Shown here: positions 10,511 through 20,138 of the stretch, in pieces
Layout: the number at the start of each line of letters is the position of its first letter
Numbering within the stretch: the stretch's first letter is position 1
Origin: Gautieria morchelliformis
Lineage: Eukaryota > Basidiomycota > Agaricomycetes > Gomphales > Gomphaceae
Length of the DNA stretch: 64,000 bases
Direction of reading: 5' to 3'
Assembly: GCA_015179125.1 (NCBI GenBank)
Contig: WHVA01000131.1
Location: forward strand, 124,001-188,000
Notes under the pieces: generated by a model
The model's database searches: none
The model's input: the letters and a program-made list of their open reading frames with translations, nothing else
What the model was told of the DNA's origin: nothing
Position numbers and translations under genes: made by a program

Positions 10511-11402
10511 CATAGCCTGTCCGAGCATCAGATTGGGCCGAACTACGCGACGCTCGCCTTCCTACACCAACTAGCGGTAGATGGCATTGGAATACACTCT
10601 TATTGTACCCCAGATTGGCCTGGTGCTCTACGAATGTGTTTGAGAGAGGAAATGGCGCGTATGACTTGGGTCATCGTTTGCGACAGCGGGATGAAAAATT
10701 GAGTACGTTACTGACTCATGGCATGCATAGACACCTTGGAAACTATTTTTTCCCAGCTGAATTATGTCGCGCATCTCACAAACAGCCAGGTCGTAATCTG
10801 GTATGAGAAATGTCAATATTATGCATTCACGCTATTGAACTTCTGGCAGTTACACCTGAAATAGGCTGTGTATCCTTGAGGGTATAACAAATGTTCAGGT
10901 TCAGCAAAGCGCATCAATCTCCTCGCGTCAATGCCACCGCATCAGATAGAATTGCTGGAGTTATGGTGTAGCCTGGACACAACCCAGCCCAATCCCGACC
11001 CCTCGTTATCTCCACACTGGTTACTCTGACCCCGACCTACCAGTGAATGGCCCCCCTCCTTCCTGACTCATTGCCGAGAGGGCATAAGTATGGAACAAAT
11101 TCATCTCGCTCCTCAATGATACAGTAATATCACAAGGTTCGACTGGTGGTCTACTATACATCACTAGTGAATGAGGGAATGAGGGAATGAGGGAATGAGA
11201 ATATAGTGCGCCATTGCGCATACAAACGTGTCCAAGACTCCACAACAACGGAATAAATAGATTTTCCCAGCAACAGCCGTGATGAGGGTATTTTGTTATT
11301 CACCGTATTATGGCAATGAGCTCACAGGCTGGGATGGTTCTGTCTGCTGTCCCTGCCCCATCGTACGCTGACCATCATTGAATATTTCAGGGAGTGGTGT
11401 TA
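10511..11402. other. 3' flank of unit C (repeat, no gene seen)
   Basis: Shared with the 3' flanks of units B, D and F and, inverted, G. It contains the site that is interrupted by Copia-1 in unit D (here uninterrupted, about 10570-10585). A GAATGAGG tandem run is at 11168-11198. No gene is seen. Confidence 0.6.
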
Positions 11403-11570
11403 CGAAATCAACAGTGTGATCTCGTGACGGTGCTCCCACCGTTCTATCGTGCTATATGAAGGTAGCTGATCCTCGCTCATGACAGACTGATAGACGGAAA
11501 GCCCGTCGGAGACCTGGCATCGCCCGGATCAAGCTGGCATCGCCAAAGGCTGTGTAACAAGCGGCAAGGC

Positions 11571-13103
11571 GGATGATTCCCACGCTCCGACCACCACCTG
11601 CCAGCGCAGATAACGGCGAAACTACCCCCTCTGTACCTGCAGACACCATCCAAACTACTCTCAGCACTCTATACGACCTAATCCATGGCATAGCCCTCCC
11701 AAAAACAAGAACTGCAAAGACATGCACTATCCCTGTCGACACACTGCATAGCGCTCGCGAACTAATCTCATCCACACGAGAGAAGCTCGAGATTCCTTGT
11801 CTTAACTCACATCTTTCATCTGTCTGTGAAAAATTGGAGGCAATCTCAATGCACATCGGCCTTATAGCACCCGCTAGCGAACCCCAATCCTGCACGCCAG
11901 CCACAGCACGCATGACACGTATCAAACCCCACTGCGACACCAAACATCATATAACGCTATTGCATATCGACAGACAGAACCCAGCCCTCGAGGAATTCCC
12001 GTATTCAGAGTTGAGGAAGGAGATTAACAAAGCCTTGCTCCCACGAGGCTGGGATCCAGACCCTGAAGGAGAGCAGGAGGAGGAGAGCGTACTTCGCGTT
12101 CGAGCCGCAGGACGGCACCGAAGCGGCGATATATGGCTAGCAGCGGGCTCAGAGCATGAACATGACGCAATAATCAAGAAAGCTCACCGATGGCTCCCAG
12201 TGTTATCAACGAACCTGCGTATCGCCCCAAAGACTTACCCGGTGATCGTTCACGCCATCCCCACTACATTTAACCCAGATCGAGACAGCGATGACATTGC
12301 AACACTGCTGGATGATAATGAGCACATCATTCCCCATCCTTCCATGCTACAACGTGCTGAATTTATCTCTCGCTCTCCACAGCTATGTCAGAAAGTGCAC
12401 TCATCCCTTGTCCTATATCTAACCGATCACCATGCGTCCAACAACTGTATCCAACAACACATTGTGTACCGAGGACGCCTTCACTCGACCACACGTTTCA
12501 TACGGCATCCCCCACAATGCTTCAACTGCTACGGCATAGGCCACTTTGCTCGATCATGCAAAGCCACCACGAAATGTGGAATATGCGCGGGCCCACACAC
12601 CACATTCGACTGCAAGTGCCCTGACCAGAATAGGCCAGGAGTCAATGTGTCCCCACGGTCCGGACAGTGCGCATCCGCGACGCACGGAGCGCGGCGGGGC
12701 GCCGGGGACGGGCCACGACACACCGAAATGCGCCCTCTGCAATGGATCCCATGCAGCGACTGACCGCAAGTTTTGCAGGGCTCGTCAATCCCTTCTTGAC
12801 CGGCACACTCGGAGTGTGGCAACAGCAGATGGTCTGTATCATGCCTGAAGGAGAGATAAACTACTATGTGATGAGAGGAGGACCGAAGAAGGAGACGAAC
12901 GGGTAGAAGGTCGAGACTCACCAGGCGCTAAGCCACACACACCCCCCACACCTCGCCCACAAAGGCATGGACACACTCGGGGCCATGCCCCTTGAGCACA
13001 AGCAGAGATAGAGGTCTAAAGGAGAGAGGGAGAAAACACAAGGAAGAAAATGTATATACCGTCTTACATAGGGCGCTGCCCCAAAAGACGTAAAATGGGA
13101 AAG

Positions 13104-13131
<28 letters not shown>
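11571..13131 (+). mobile_element. LINE-type retrotransposon, about 1.56 kb, with poly-A and target duplication
   Basis: The element begins right after AAGCGGCAAGGC (11559-11570) and ends in a run of about 29 A (to about 13131). The same 12 bp, AAGCGGCAAGGC, follows at 13132-13143. Copy E has the uninterrupted site (about 22880-22900). These features show target-primed reverse transcription. Only ORF1 is present; reverse transcriptase and endonuclease are missing, so this is a 5'-complete but internally deleted copy or a non-autonomous derivative. The 3' end just before poly-A reads AAAGACGTAAAATGGG. Confidence 0.85.
11573..12848 (+). pseudogene. LINE ORF1 (gag-like, zinc knuckles), frameshifted at its end
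   Basis: The open frame of 396 codons starts at the ATG two bases into the element. It has an N-terminal part with helical character (residues 1-110), a central RNA-binding-like region, and near residues 317-355 CCHC-type zinc knuckles (CFNCYGIGHFARSC and CGICAGPHTTFDC). A further knuckle-like motif, CALCNGSHAATDRKFC, is in a different frame (12725-12790), so the ORF has lost its last part through a frameshift after about 12640. The knuckle spacing is typical of ORF1 from fungal Tad/I-like LINEs. The product would bind element RNA. Without an ORF2 it could only act in trans. Confidence 0.7.
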
Positions 13132-13134
<3 letters not shown>

Positions 13135-13602
13135 CGGCAAGGCATAACTCGCCATGTCTTGCTTTTGGTTCAGATCCATTGCACCTCGTCCGGCACCCGT
13201 TTCTGCTTCAGATAGAAGGAAGGGCATGGTGTCCCTGGGAGGTCATGTGTGGAAGATACGGCCCAAAGCATCCCATCCCTGGCTGTCTGCATGTGTCTCG
13301 GTCTGCGTAGAAAGTAGAGCCTCATTGCGACGGCTTCTAAGGAGGAGCATAAGGATGAAACAAACTAAGAAAAACATGATTCCGCCGAGGACTGCGCCGA
13401 TTAATGTGGCAGAAGGGTCATGTGTAGCCTTGGGTGCCGAAGCAACCATGGAGGGAGTGTGTGTGACGGCTATGATCAGAGTCGTGGTTGCTGAGGGTAG
13501 CAACGACACTGTAGCAGAGAGCCACACATCAACTGTGGACGTGATGGAAATAACAACTGGGCCCACGCCCAGGCCCTGGAGTGGTTGAGACTGACTAGAC
13601 AT

Positions 13603-14034
13603 GAGTGTCTGGAGTTTCGTGCATATCTGGCCAGGGAGTATTTCGGTATCCAAGTTGGGGAGATGTTACTAGGTCTGGGAGTGACTCTACCTTGCTCCTA
13701 GAGTATATACAGTGTATACAGTGTATACCGTCCTAAAGCATGCACACCGCCGACATATTCTCTTACACTTGGCAGTCCGCCAGGCACCATTACTGGGTAT
13801 ATATATATTACTGGGCTCATGTATAGTTAATGTAGTGCCACTGGCATTTTCCAGGGATTCCTAGGTTCCTAGCTAGGTTTGAACTTCCCATTGGCAGCAA
13901 ATGAACACTGGGAAGACTAAGATACACACATACATATATGCGTGTCTCAGGATGAGTAAGAAACCAAGCACAGACCATATCCTGTCTGAGTCGCCGAACT
14001 ACGCGATGCTCGTCTTCCTACAGCAACTAGCAGT
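13603..14034. other. Upstream end of unit C and junction to unit D
   Basis: Contains the minisatellite (13703-13729), unit sequence shared with A and E up to about 13890, then a short stretch joining to the pre-insertion site of unit D. The last five bases (GCAGT, 14030-14034) are the left target duplication of Copia-1. Confidence 0.6.
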
Positions 14035-14232
14035 TGTTGATAGGTTATGCGCAGTAGACTAAGTACGATGGGCTCAGTGAACGATAGCTTCACTGAGGTG
14101 CGACTGCTCGTACGTCTGAACTATATACTAGCTTCGGTCATGCAGGACCGAAGCTACGAGTATCCTCCCTACGTTGATGCCAGGCACGGCCATGCTGCGT
14201 TCCACGCTTACCAACGGTGTCGTATCCCAATA
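14035..14232 (-). repeat. Copia-1 3' LTR (198 bp)
   Basis: Starts TGTTGATAGG and ends TATCCCAATA on the plus strand. Differs from the other LTR at three bases (near 14100, 14183 and 14192). Confidence 0.9.
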
Positions 14233-14239
14233 CTCCCCC

Positions 14240-15697
14240 TTAAGCCGAACGCAGCCCAACGAGCGCGTTCAGATGCAGGACTTTGTGCCACGGAAGAGCC
14301 TTGGTGAACATGTCCGTGGCCATATCTGCTGTCGGGACGTAGTCGACCTGGATTAGCCCCTCCTGGACGGCGTGGCGTATGAAGTGATAACGGATATCGA
14401 TGTGCTTCGTGCGCAGATGATATTCGTCGTTCTTTGTGATAGAGATGGCGGAGATATTGTCGAGGTGGATGGTGAGTGGCTTTTCAAGCGGGCACGCGAT
14501 GTGGGCTAGGAACATGCGCAGCCATAGCGCTTCCTTCGCGGCGTGCGTGGCTGCGATATACTCGGCTTCTGTCGTGGAGAGCGCGACGATCCCTTGCTTC
14601 TTCGAGCTCCAGGAGATCGCGCCGCCGTCTATCGTGAAGACGTATCCTGAGATCAAGTGCCGGTGCTCTTGTGACGCCCAGTCCGTGTCTGAGAATCCTT
14701 CGAGACCTCTGTGAGCGCCGCCAATGACGAGGCACTCTGACTTAGTTCCTTTTAGATATCGGAATACCCTCTTCACGGCCTCCCAGTGTGGCCTACCGGG
14801 ATTTTGCATGAACTGCGCCAGGAAGGAGACGGCGAAGGAAATATCTGGGTGCGTGCCCAGGGCAGCGTACATAAGCGAGCCAATGGCCTCACGATAAGGT
14901 ACGTTGCGCATGTCGTCGAACTGGCGCGGGGTCGTGGGGCATTGCGATAGGCTCAATTTACGGTGGGAATCGAGCGGCGTGCTTAGCCGGTTGGCGTCCT
15001 GCAGGTTGAAACGCTCGAGTATTTTATTGATGTACGCACGTTGTGAGAATGATATTGTGCGTCGTTTGCGGTCTCGTGCCACTTCTATCCCAAGTAGCCA
15101 ATGCAGGTCGCCGAGATCCTTGATCTTGAACACGGTGCGTAGCTCGTCTTTGAACTTCCAGATGACCTCCTTCGTATTTCCGGCCATCGTGAGGTCGTCT
15201 ACGTCGACAGCGACGATGAGCGCCTCCTGGCCGATGTGCCTGTGGAACACGGCGTGTTCCACCTCGCAGCGAGTGAACCCGAACCTGAGTAGTAGGCTGT
15301 AGAAGAGTTCATACCATGCCCTTCCCAACTGTTTCAATCCGTAGATAGCGCGGTTGAGGCGGCATACGTGGTGTTCCTTCCCAGGGGCCTCATATCCCTT
15401 TGCCTGACGCATGTAAATGGTTTCCGTGAGGTGAGCGTTGAGATACACGCCGTCTATGTCCGTTTGCTCTAGCTCCCAGTCGTTTCTGGCGGCGATGACG
15501 GCGATGACGCATATTGCAGATAGCTTAGCGGTGGGTGAGAAAGTTTCGCTGTAATCGATGCCTTCCGCTTGCGAGAACCTTGCGCGACGAGCCTCGTCTT
15601 GCGGTTCATGATCTTGCCGCTGGCGTCGTTCTTGTACCGGAAGACCAACTTGCTTCCTACGATGTTTGCGCCAGGTGGGGGTTCCACTAGATCCCAC
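14240..15697 (-). CDS. Copia-1 reverse transcriptase and RNase H
   Basis: An open frame of 485 codons. RT motifs in order: IDYSETFSPTAKLSAI, WELEQTDIDGVYLNAHL (first catalytic Asp), YGLKQLGRAWYE, and VAVDVDDLTMAG (the YVDD box with Asp in place of Tyr). Then come the RNase H elements GFSDTDWA, ISWSSKKQGIVALSTTEAEYIA and IHLDNISA, and the terminal TKHIDIRYHFIRHAV with TKALP. The N-terminal part of RT (VxxWDLVEPPP and FRYKNDASG) lies in another frame at 15469-15948. The start codon is therefore not real: this is the 3' two-thirds of pol after a frameshift. The domain itself is complete and undamaged. Confidence 0.85.
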   Translation of the reverse strand: MGSSGTPTWRKHRRKQVGLPVQERRQRQDHEPQDEARRARFSQAEGIDYSETFSPTAKLSAICVIAVIAARNDWELEQTDIDGVYLNAHLTETIYMRQAKGYEAPGKEHHVCRLNRAIYGLKQLGRAWYELFYSLLLRFGFTRCEVEHAVFHRHIGQEALIVAVDVDDLTMAGNTKEVIWKFKDELRTVFKIKDLGDLHWLLGIEVARDRKRRTISFSQRAYINKILERFNLQDANRLSTPLDSHRKLSLSQCPTTPRQFDDMRNVPYREAIGSLMYAALGTHPDISFAVSFLAQFMQNPGRPHWEAVKRVFRYLKGTKSECLVIGGAHRGLEGFSDTDWASQEHRHLISGYVFTIDGGAISWSSKKQGIVALSTTEAEYIAATHAAKEALWLRMFLAHIACPLEKPLTIHLDNISAISITKNDEYHLRTKHIDIRYHFIRHAVQEGLIQVDYVPTADMATDMFTKALPWHKVLHLNALVGLRSA

Positions 15698-17410
15698 GTC
15701 TTCACTCTGTCGTGTTGGTCCAGCTCCTGTCTGATAGACGTGTCCCAGAGCGGCCAGTCCTCGCGGGAGCGCACGTCGTCCAGACTAGTGGGGTCGATTC
15801 CCACGTGCGCATCCGCGGACATCGAAAGTTTGAGAGGGCGACACGTCACCCCCTCCATTTCCACGTCCTCTCCCAGCTCCTCCAGGACCGCTAGGGCCAT
15901 GTTCCCTGTGGGGATGGGCAGTCCCTTGGGGTACACAGGGGCGTTCACACAACCGGTGCTGCTGCCTGCACCGTCGGCGATGTCCCTTATGTACGCAGAC
16001 GGTTTCCGCGTCCGGTGTCCCCTGCCCAGTGGCTGGTCTTCTGGGGGTCTGGCACCTCAAGGCCCTTGAGCGGATCGACGCACGGAGTAGCTGGGGGCAG
16101 TACGGGCGGCTGGTCGTGTCGAGCAGCGCTTTGACTGCCCTGGGTGGTTGACTCCCCCTCAGTCTGTGTGTCGCTTGGGGTGACCAGGACAGAGTTGTCG
16201 AAGGTAACGTTTCTTTCGACGCTCACACAACGTTTCCCAGGCCAATAGATCCTATGGCCTTTGCTTTCGTCGCTATATCCGACCCATCTGCCCTCGTCTG
16301 CTTTGGGTTCTAGTTTGCCATGGTCTTCTCTGAGAGTGTAGACCCTCGCGCCCCACTCAGGTAAGTCCGTCAGATCGGGCTTTTCATGGTGCATGACCTC
16401 ATATGGCATTTTTCCGTCCAGAGGAACTTCGGTAGGTTTGCTGCTAGGTGCATCGCTCGTGTGTGTTCCAGCAGCGTGCGGTTCAGTCTCTCTGACACGC
16501 CGTTTTCCTCAGGTGTGTCATGCACGGTTAAACTGCGGACTGTCCCTTTAGATTTAAGGTGAGCGGTGAACTCCTCGGACAAGTATTCTCCCCCTCGATC
16601 CATTTGCAGGCGCTTTAGCTTCCTGCCGTGCTGGGTCTCCACCCACGCCTCGTACTGCTTGTAGCAGTCGAAGGCGTTGCTTTTCTTTGCCATGGGCACT
16701 AGGTAAGTCCATCTGCTGTGATCATCGGTAAAGCTGACGAAGTAATCTTTCCCGTCGTAGCTTTGGGGGTTCGCGGGCCCCCATACGTCTGAGTGTACCT
16801 TCTCGCCGAAGCTCGTGGCTCGCGGTCCTTCCCGCTTCTGCGGGACAGGCTTGCGAGTCGGCTTTGCTTGTGCACACGCCGTGCAGAAGCTGGGCTGGCT
16901 CGACGCGTCTACGTCGAGGCCGGTCACCGTGCCGTCCTGCACAAGTTTCCGGGCGGCCTGTGGGGAGATGTGCCCCATGCGGCGGTGTAGCTCGTCCACC
17001 GTAAGTGACTTGGTCGTGATGTTCGTGACCGCTGCTGTAGCCTTATGCTCTACTTTGTAGAGCCCGTTCGAGAGCAGGACCTGCCCAAGCAGCGTCCCCT
17101 TTGCGTCTCGTATTAGACATTTTCGGTCCTGCAAGAGGACCGAGTAACCGGCTGCATCGCAGCGCGTCAGTGAGATTACGGTGAACGCGAGGTCGGGGCA
17201 GTATAACACGTCTTTCAAGGTGATGTGTGTCGTTGTCTTGCCGTTGGGGATGCCAATCCTCATATTTCCTATTCCTGTAGCTTGGAAGACCGTCTTATCC
17301 GCGGCGTTGATTGCGCGTGGCGTGATTGCTTTGAAGGTAACGAAGCGATGCTTGTTCAGCGACATGTGACCTGATGCACCCGAGTCGTAGACGTCGATTT
17401 CTGACCAGTC
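15469..17410 (-). pseudogene. Copia-1 protease, integrase and RT N-terminus (frameshifted)
   Basis: Three frames tile this stretch. From 17410 to 16370: the protease motif DSGASGHMS, the pre-integrase zinc region (ELHRRMGHIS with CTACAQAK) and the integrase core with SDVWGP, QMDRGGEY and ENGVSERLNRTLLEH, the D, D and E of the catalytic triad. From 16409 to 15987: the integrase C-terminus (GYSDESKGHRIYW). From 15948 to 15469: the linker and RT N-terminus (HDRVKTWDLVEPPPGANIVG, then FRYKNDASG). Each junction is a simple frameshift. The catalytic residues themselves are retained. Confidence 0.75.
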
Positions 17411-18366
17411 AACGGACTCGTTTCCAGCGCGAGTATAGTCCCAGCAAAGGTAGTTATAAATGCGAAATCCTCGCTTTCAGCTGCTGCATTTGCTGACCCG
17501 CCTCCCTTCTTCTCTTCCTTCTTCTTGGCTTTTGAACGGCAGTCCGCCTTCAAATGACCCTTCTTGCCGCACTTCCAGCATTCCACATCGATCTTCGTGG
17601 TGCTGGAGGTGCTTGCGTGTGCTTGGGGCTTCCCGCGACCTTTGGCTGCCGCGAGGGCGTTCTCACTCGCCTTGAGCTGGCACTCCTCGATGGTGAGTCT
17701 CTCGAACTCGTCAATGAGCATGCTAACTACTTGATCCGGTTCTAGCTTTGTCTTGGCGTGCGCGGCAGACATTGTGATAGCGTTGATGAGTGAGCGATAT
17801 GATTTGGGGAGTGAGCCGAGGATGACGGTGACTAGGTCGTCGTTGGTGAGTGCGGCATTCATTCCAGATAGCTGCTCTTGCATTCTCATGAGACCTTCCA
17901 GGTGCGTACGGACGTTTGACTCATCCTCGCATTTCATCTTGTACATCCGTCGTCTCATGTCGATCTTCACCATGAGTGCTTTACTTTCGTGTTTGGCACA
18001 TACCGCTTCCCACACCTCCTTTGCCGTCGTCAGGTTCCGTACTTCGATGAGTATGCTGTCCGGGACCGTGGTGAAGATCTGGGCCATGATCGTGGCCTCG
18101 CGTTGGTTGTAGTCGTCCCAACGCTTCTCTAGATCGTCTAGCTCTTCCTCCTGTTCGTCCGTTAGCGAGTGGCCAGTAGGGTAAGTGGGGATCGGGGGGG
18201 AGATGCAGGCGGTTCCCTCCAGGTGTCGTTTTGCACCACGAGTCGACACTAATGTGGCTAACGTTTGACTTTTCCAGGTAACCCAGTTCGTGCCATCTCG
18301 GGCAAGCTTGGGTACGACGAAGGACTTCGAGGTAGAGGAAGACGTGGTGGGCTCTGCGGGGCCCAT
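17356..18366 (-). CDS. Copia-1 gag
   Basis: The likely start is the ATG at 18366, inside the primer binding site; the frame is open upstream into the LTR, so the longest frame starts at 18429. The protein has the copia gag layout: NWVTWKSQTLATLV near its N-terminus, a UBN2-type helical region (about residues 70-200, with WEAVCAKHESK and RRRMYKMKC), and one CCHC zinc knuckle CWKCGKKGHLKADC near residue 270. A one-base shift separates it from the protease frame, where DSGASGHMS follows. Copia elements usually use one gag-pol frame, so I read the shift as damage, though a recoding site cannot be excluded. Confidence 0.8.
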   Translation of the reverse strand: MGPAEPTTSSSTSKSFVVPKLARDGTNWVTWKSQTLATLVSTRGAKRHLEGTACISPPIPTYPTGHSLTDEQEEELDDLEKRWDDYNQREATIMAQIFTTVPDSILIEVRNLTTAKEVWEAVCAKHESKALMVKIDMRRRMYKMKCEDESNVRTHLEGLMRMQEQLSGMNAALTNDDLVTVILGSLPKSYRSLINAITMSAAHAKTKLEPDQVVSMLIDEFERLTIEECQLKASENALAAAKGRGKPQAHASTSSTTKIDVECWKCGKKGHLKADCRSKAKKKEEKKGGGSANAAAESEDFAFITTFAGTILALETSPLTGQKSTSTTRVHQVTCR

Positions 18367-18370
18367 AACC
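18358..18370 (-). other. Copia-1 primer binding site (initiator-tRNA anticodon half)
   Basis: Minus strand GGTTATGGGCCCC follows the 5' LTR directly. It is complementary to the GGGCCCATAACC anticodon stem-loop of eukaryotic initiator tRNA-Met. The gag ATG (18364-18366) is the complement of the CAU anticodon. Confidence 0.8.
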
Positions 18371-18568
18371 TGTTGATAGGTTATGCGCAGTAGACTAAGT
18401 ACGATGGGCTCAGTGAACGATAGCTTCACTGAGGTACGACTGCTCGTACGTCTGAACTATATACTAGCTTCGGTCATGCAGGACCGAAGCTACGAGTATC
18501 CTCCCTACGTTGATGCCGGGCACGGCCCTGCTGCGTTCCACGCTTACCAACGGTGTCGTATCCCAATA
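18371..18568 (-). repeat. Copia-1 5' LTR (198 bp)
   Basis: Same ends as the 3' LTR. It is followed by GCAGT (18569-18573), the right target duplication, and then by unit D sequence continuing the interrupted site. Confidence 0.9.
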
Positions 18569-18573
18569 GCAGT

Positions 18574-19382
18574 AGATGACGTTGGAATACACTTATTGTA
18601 CCCCAGATTGACCTGCAGTGGTGCTCTACGAATGTGTTTGAGAGAGGAAATGGCGCGTATGACTTGGGTCATCGTTTGCGACAGCGTGGATGAAAAATTG
18701 AGTACGTTACTGACTCATGGCATGCATAGACACCTTGGAAACTATTTTTTTCCAGCTGAATTATGTCTCGCGTCTCACAAGCAGCCAGGTCGTAATCTGG
18801 TATGACAAATCTCAGTATTATGCATTCACACTATTGGACTTCTGGCAGTTACACGTCAAATCGGCTGTGTATCCTTGAGGGTATAACAAATGTTCAGGTT
18901 CAGCACAGCGCACCAATCTCCTCGCGTCAATGCCACCGCATCAGATAGAATTGCTGGAGTTATGGTGTAGCGGGGACACAACCCAGCCCAAACCCAGCCC
19001 CTGATTAGCTCCACACTAGTTACTCTGACCCCGACCAGTGAATGGCCTCCTTCCTGACTCGTTGCCGAGAGGAAATAAGTATGGAACAAATTCATCTCGC
19101 TCCTCAATGATACAGTAATATCAAAGGTTCGATTGGGGATGTACTACACATCACTAGTGAATGAGGGAATCAGAAGATAGTGGGTACTATGCGCCGTTGC
19201 GCGTACAAACGTGTCCAAGACTCCGCAACAACGGAATAAATAGATTTGCCCAGCGACAGCGATGATGAGAGTATTTTGTTATTCACGGTATACTGGCAAT
19301 GAGCTCACCGACTGGGATGGTTCTGTCTGCTCTCCCTGCGCCATGGTACGCTGACCATTGAATATTTCAGGGTGTGGTGCTA
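18574..19382. other. 3' flank of unit D (repeat, no gene seen)
   Basis: Equivalent to the flanks at 10585-11402 and 1790-2632. No gene is seen. Confidence 0.6.
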
Positions 19383-20138
19383 CTAGATCGACGGTGTGAC
19401 CTCTGAGGGGGTTCCCACCGCCGTTCTATATGAAGGTAGCTGATCCTCGCTCATGACGGACTGATGGATGGAAAGGCCGTCGGAGGCTGGCATCGCCGAA
19501 GGTTGTGTAACAAGCAACAAGGCGTGACTCGCCATGTCTTGCTTTTGGTTCAGATCCGTCGGACCTCGTCCGGCACCCGTTTCTGCCTCAGATAGACGGA
19601 AGGGCGTGGTGTCCGTGGGAGGTCGTGTGTGGAAGATACGACCCAAAGCATCCCATCTCCGGCTGTCTGCATGTGTCTCGGTCTGCGTAGAAAGTAGAGC
19701 CGCATTGCGACGGCTTCTGAGGAGCATAATGATGAGACAAACTAAGAAAAACATGATTCCGCCGAGGACTGCGCCGATTAATGCGGAAGAAGGGCCATGT
19801 GTAGCCTGGGGTGCCGAAGCAATCGTGGTGGAAGTGCTGGCAGTTTCCGAGGGTGGCACCAACCCTGCCGATGACTCTGATATATGCAGAGTCGTGCTGG
19901 CAGTTGCTGAGGGTAGCAACGACCCTGTCGATGACTCTGATATATGCAGAGTCGTGCTGGTAGTTTCTGAGGGTAGTCCCGATCCTGTCGATGGTTCTGG
20001 TATAGTTCCTGCCGCTGTGCTGGCAACTTGAACGGGTAGGGTGGAAATGGCAGAGGAAACAGGATCAGGGGCTGTCTGAGTTATCACTGCCAATGGTGAT
20101 ACAGGGGATTGCCGTAGGGGAGCAGGGTGATCGGACAT
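19383..20138 (-). CDS. Ser/Thr-rich single-pass membrane protein, copy D (intact frame, 251 aa)
   Basis: The frame opens at ATG complementary to 20136-20138. Residues 1-115 form a Ser/Thr/Pro stalk with three imperfect repeats of about 22 residues around LHISESSTG. Next is a hydrophobic segment (about 117-142, Ala-Leu-Ile-Gly-Ala-Val-Leu-Gly-Gly followed by Phe, Leu, Val, Ile), then the basic RSRR stop-transfer patch. The tail of about 105 residues contains TETHADSRR, GRIFHTRPPTDTTPF, SEAETGAGRG, DLNQKQDMASHA and SVMSEDQLPSYRT. No signal peptide is visible, so either the segment acts as a reverse signal anchor or an upstream exon supplies one. LPSY resembles a PY motif for WW-domain ligases such as Rsp5; copy F has a true PPSY there. 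Function is unknown. Confidence 0.65.
   Translation of the reverse strand: MSDHPAPLRQSPVSPLAVITQTAPDPVSSAISTLPVQVASTAAGTIPEPSTGSGLPSETTSTTLHISESSTGSLLPSATASTTLHISESSAGLVPPSETASTSTTIASAPQATHGPSSALIGAVLGGIMFFLVCLIIMLLRSRRNAALLSTQTETHADSRRWDALGRIFHTRPPTDTTPFRLSEAETGAGRGPTDLNQKQDMASHALLLVTQPSAMPASDGLSIHQSVMSEDQLPSYRTAVGTPSEVTPSI

Larger units (their letters stand above)
11403..13602 (-). pseudogene. Membrane protein family, copy C (nonsense codon and LINE insertion)
   Basis: The N-terminal half (13602 down to 13144) starts Met-Ser-Ser-Gln-Ser-Gln and reads through a short Ser/Thr stalk, the membrane segment and GRIFHT. It then meets TGA at 13243-13245, where copies D and G have CGA. The frame continues unchanged through SEAETGAGRG and DLNQKQDMAS and is then split by a LINE (11571-13131). 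The C-terminal tail resumes at 11403-11570. Relative to copies D and E its stalk is short. A deletion upstream (near 13700) has removed the LINE-ORF1-like piece and brought the minisatellite close to the gene. The copy is dead by two independent events. Confidence 0.8.
14035..18568 (-). mobile_element. Copia-1: complete Ty1/copia LTR retrotransposon, 4534 bp
   Basis: Two 198-bp LTRs flank gag and pol on the minus strand. The 5-bp target duplication GCAGT is at 14030-14034 and 18569-18573. LTRs differ at three positions by eye, so the insertion is recent. The primer binding site (18358-18370) matches the initiator tRNA anticodon stem-loop. A polypurine tract (reverse complement of TCCCCCTTAA) precedes the 3' LTR near 14233-14243. 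Domain order is gag, protease, integrase, RT, RNase H, which defines the copia superfamily. Several frameshifts separate the pol segments, so this copy is probably not autonomous despite its youth. Confidence 0.9.

Noticed and set aside
12928..13145. Phe-rich minus-strand frame across 13103-13133
   Set aside because: It is translation of the LINE poly-A tail on the opposite strand.
15190..15230. Asp for Tyr in the Copia-1 RT box (VDVDD) as a disabling mutation
   Set aside because: The two catalytic Asp residues are present and, as far as I recall, this variant is found in related fungal copia elements. It is not evidence of decay by itself.
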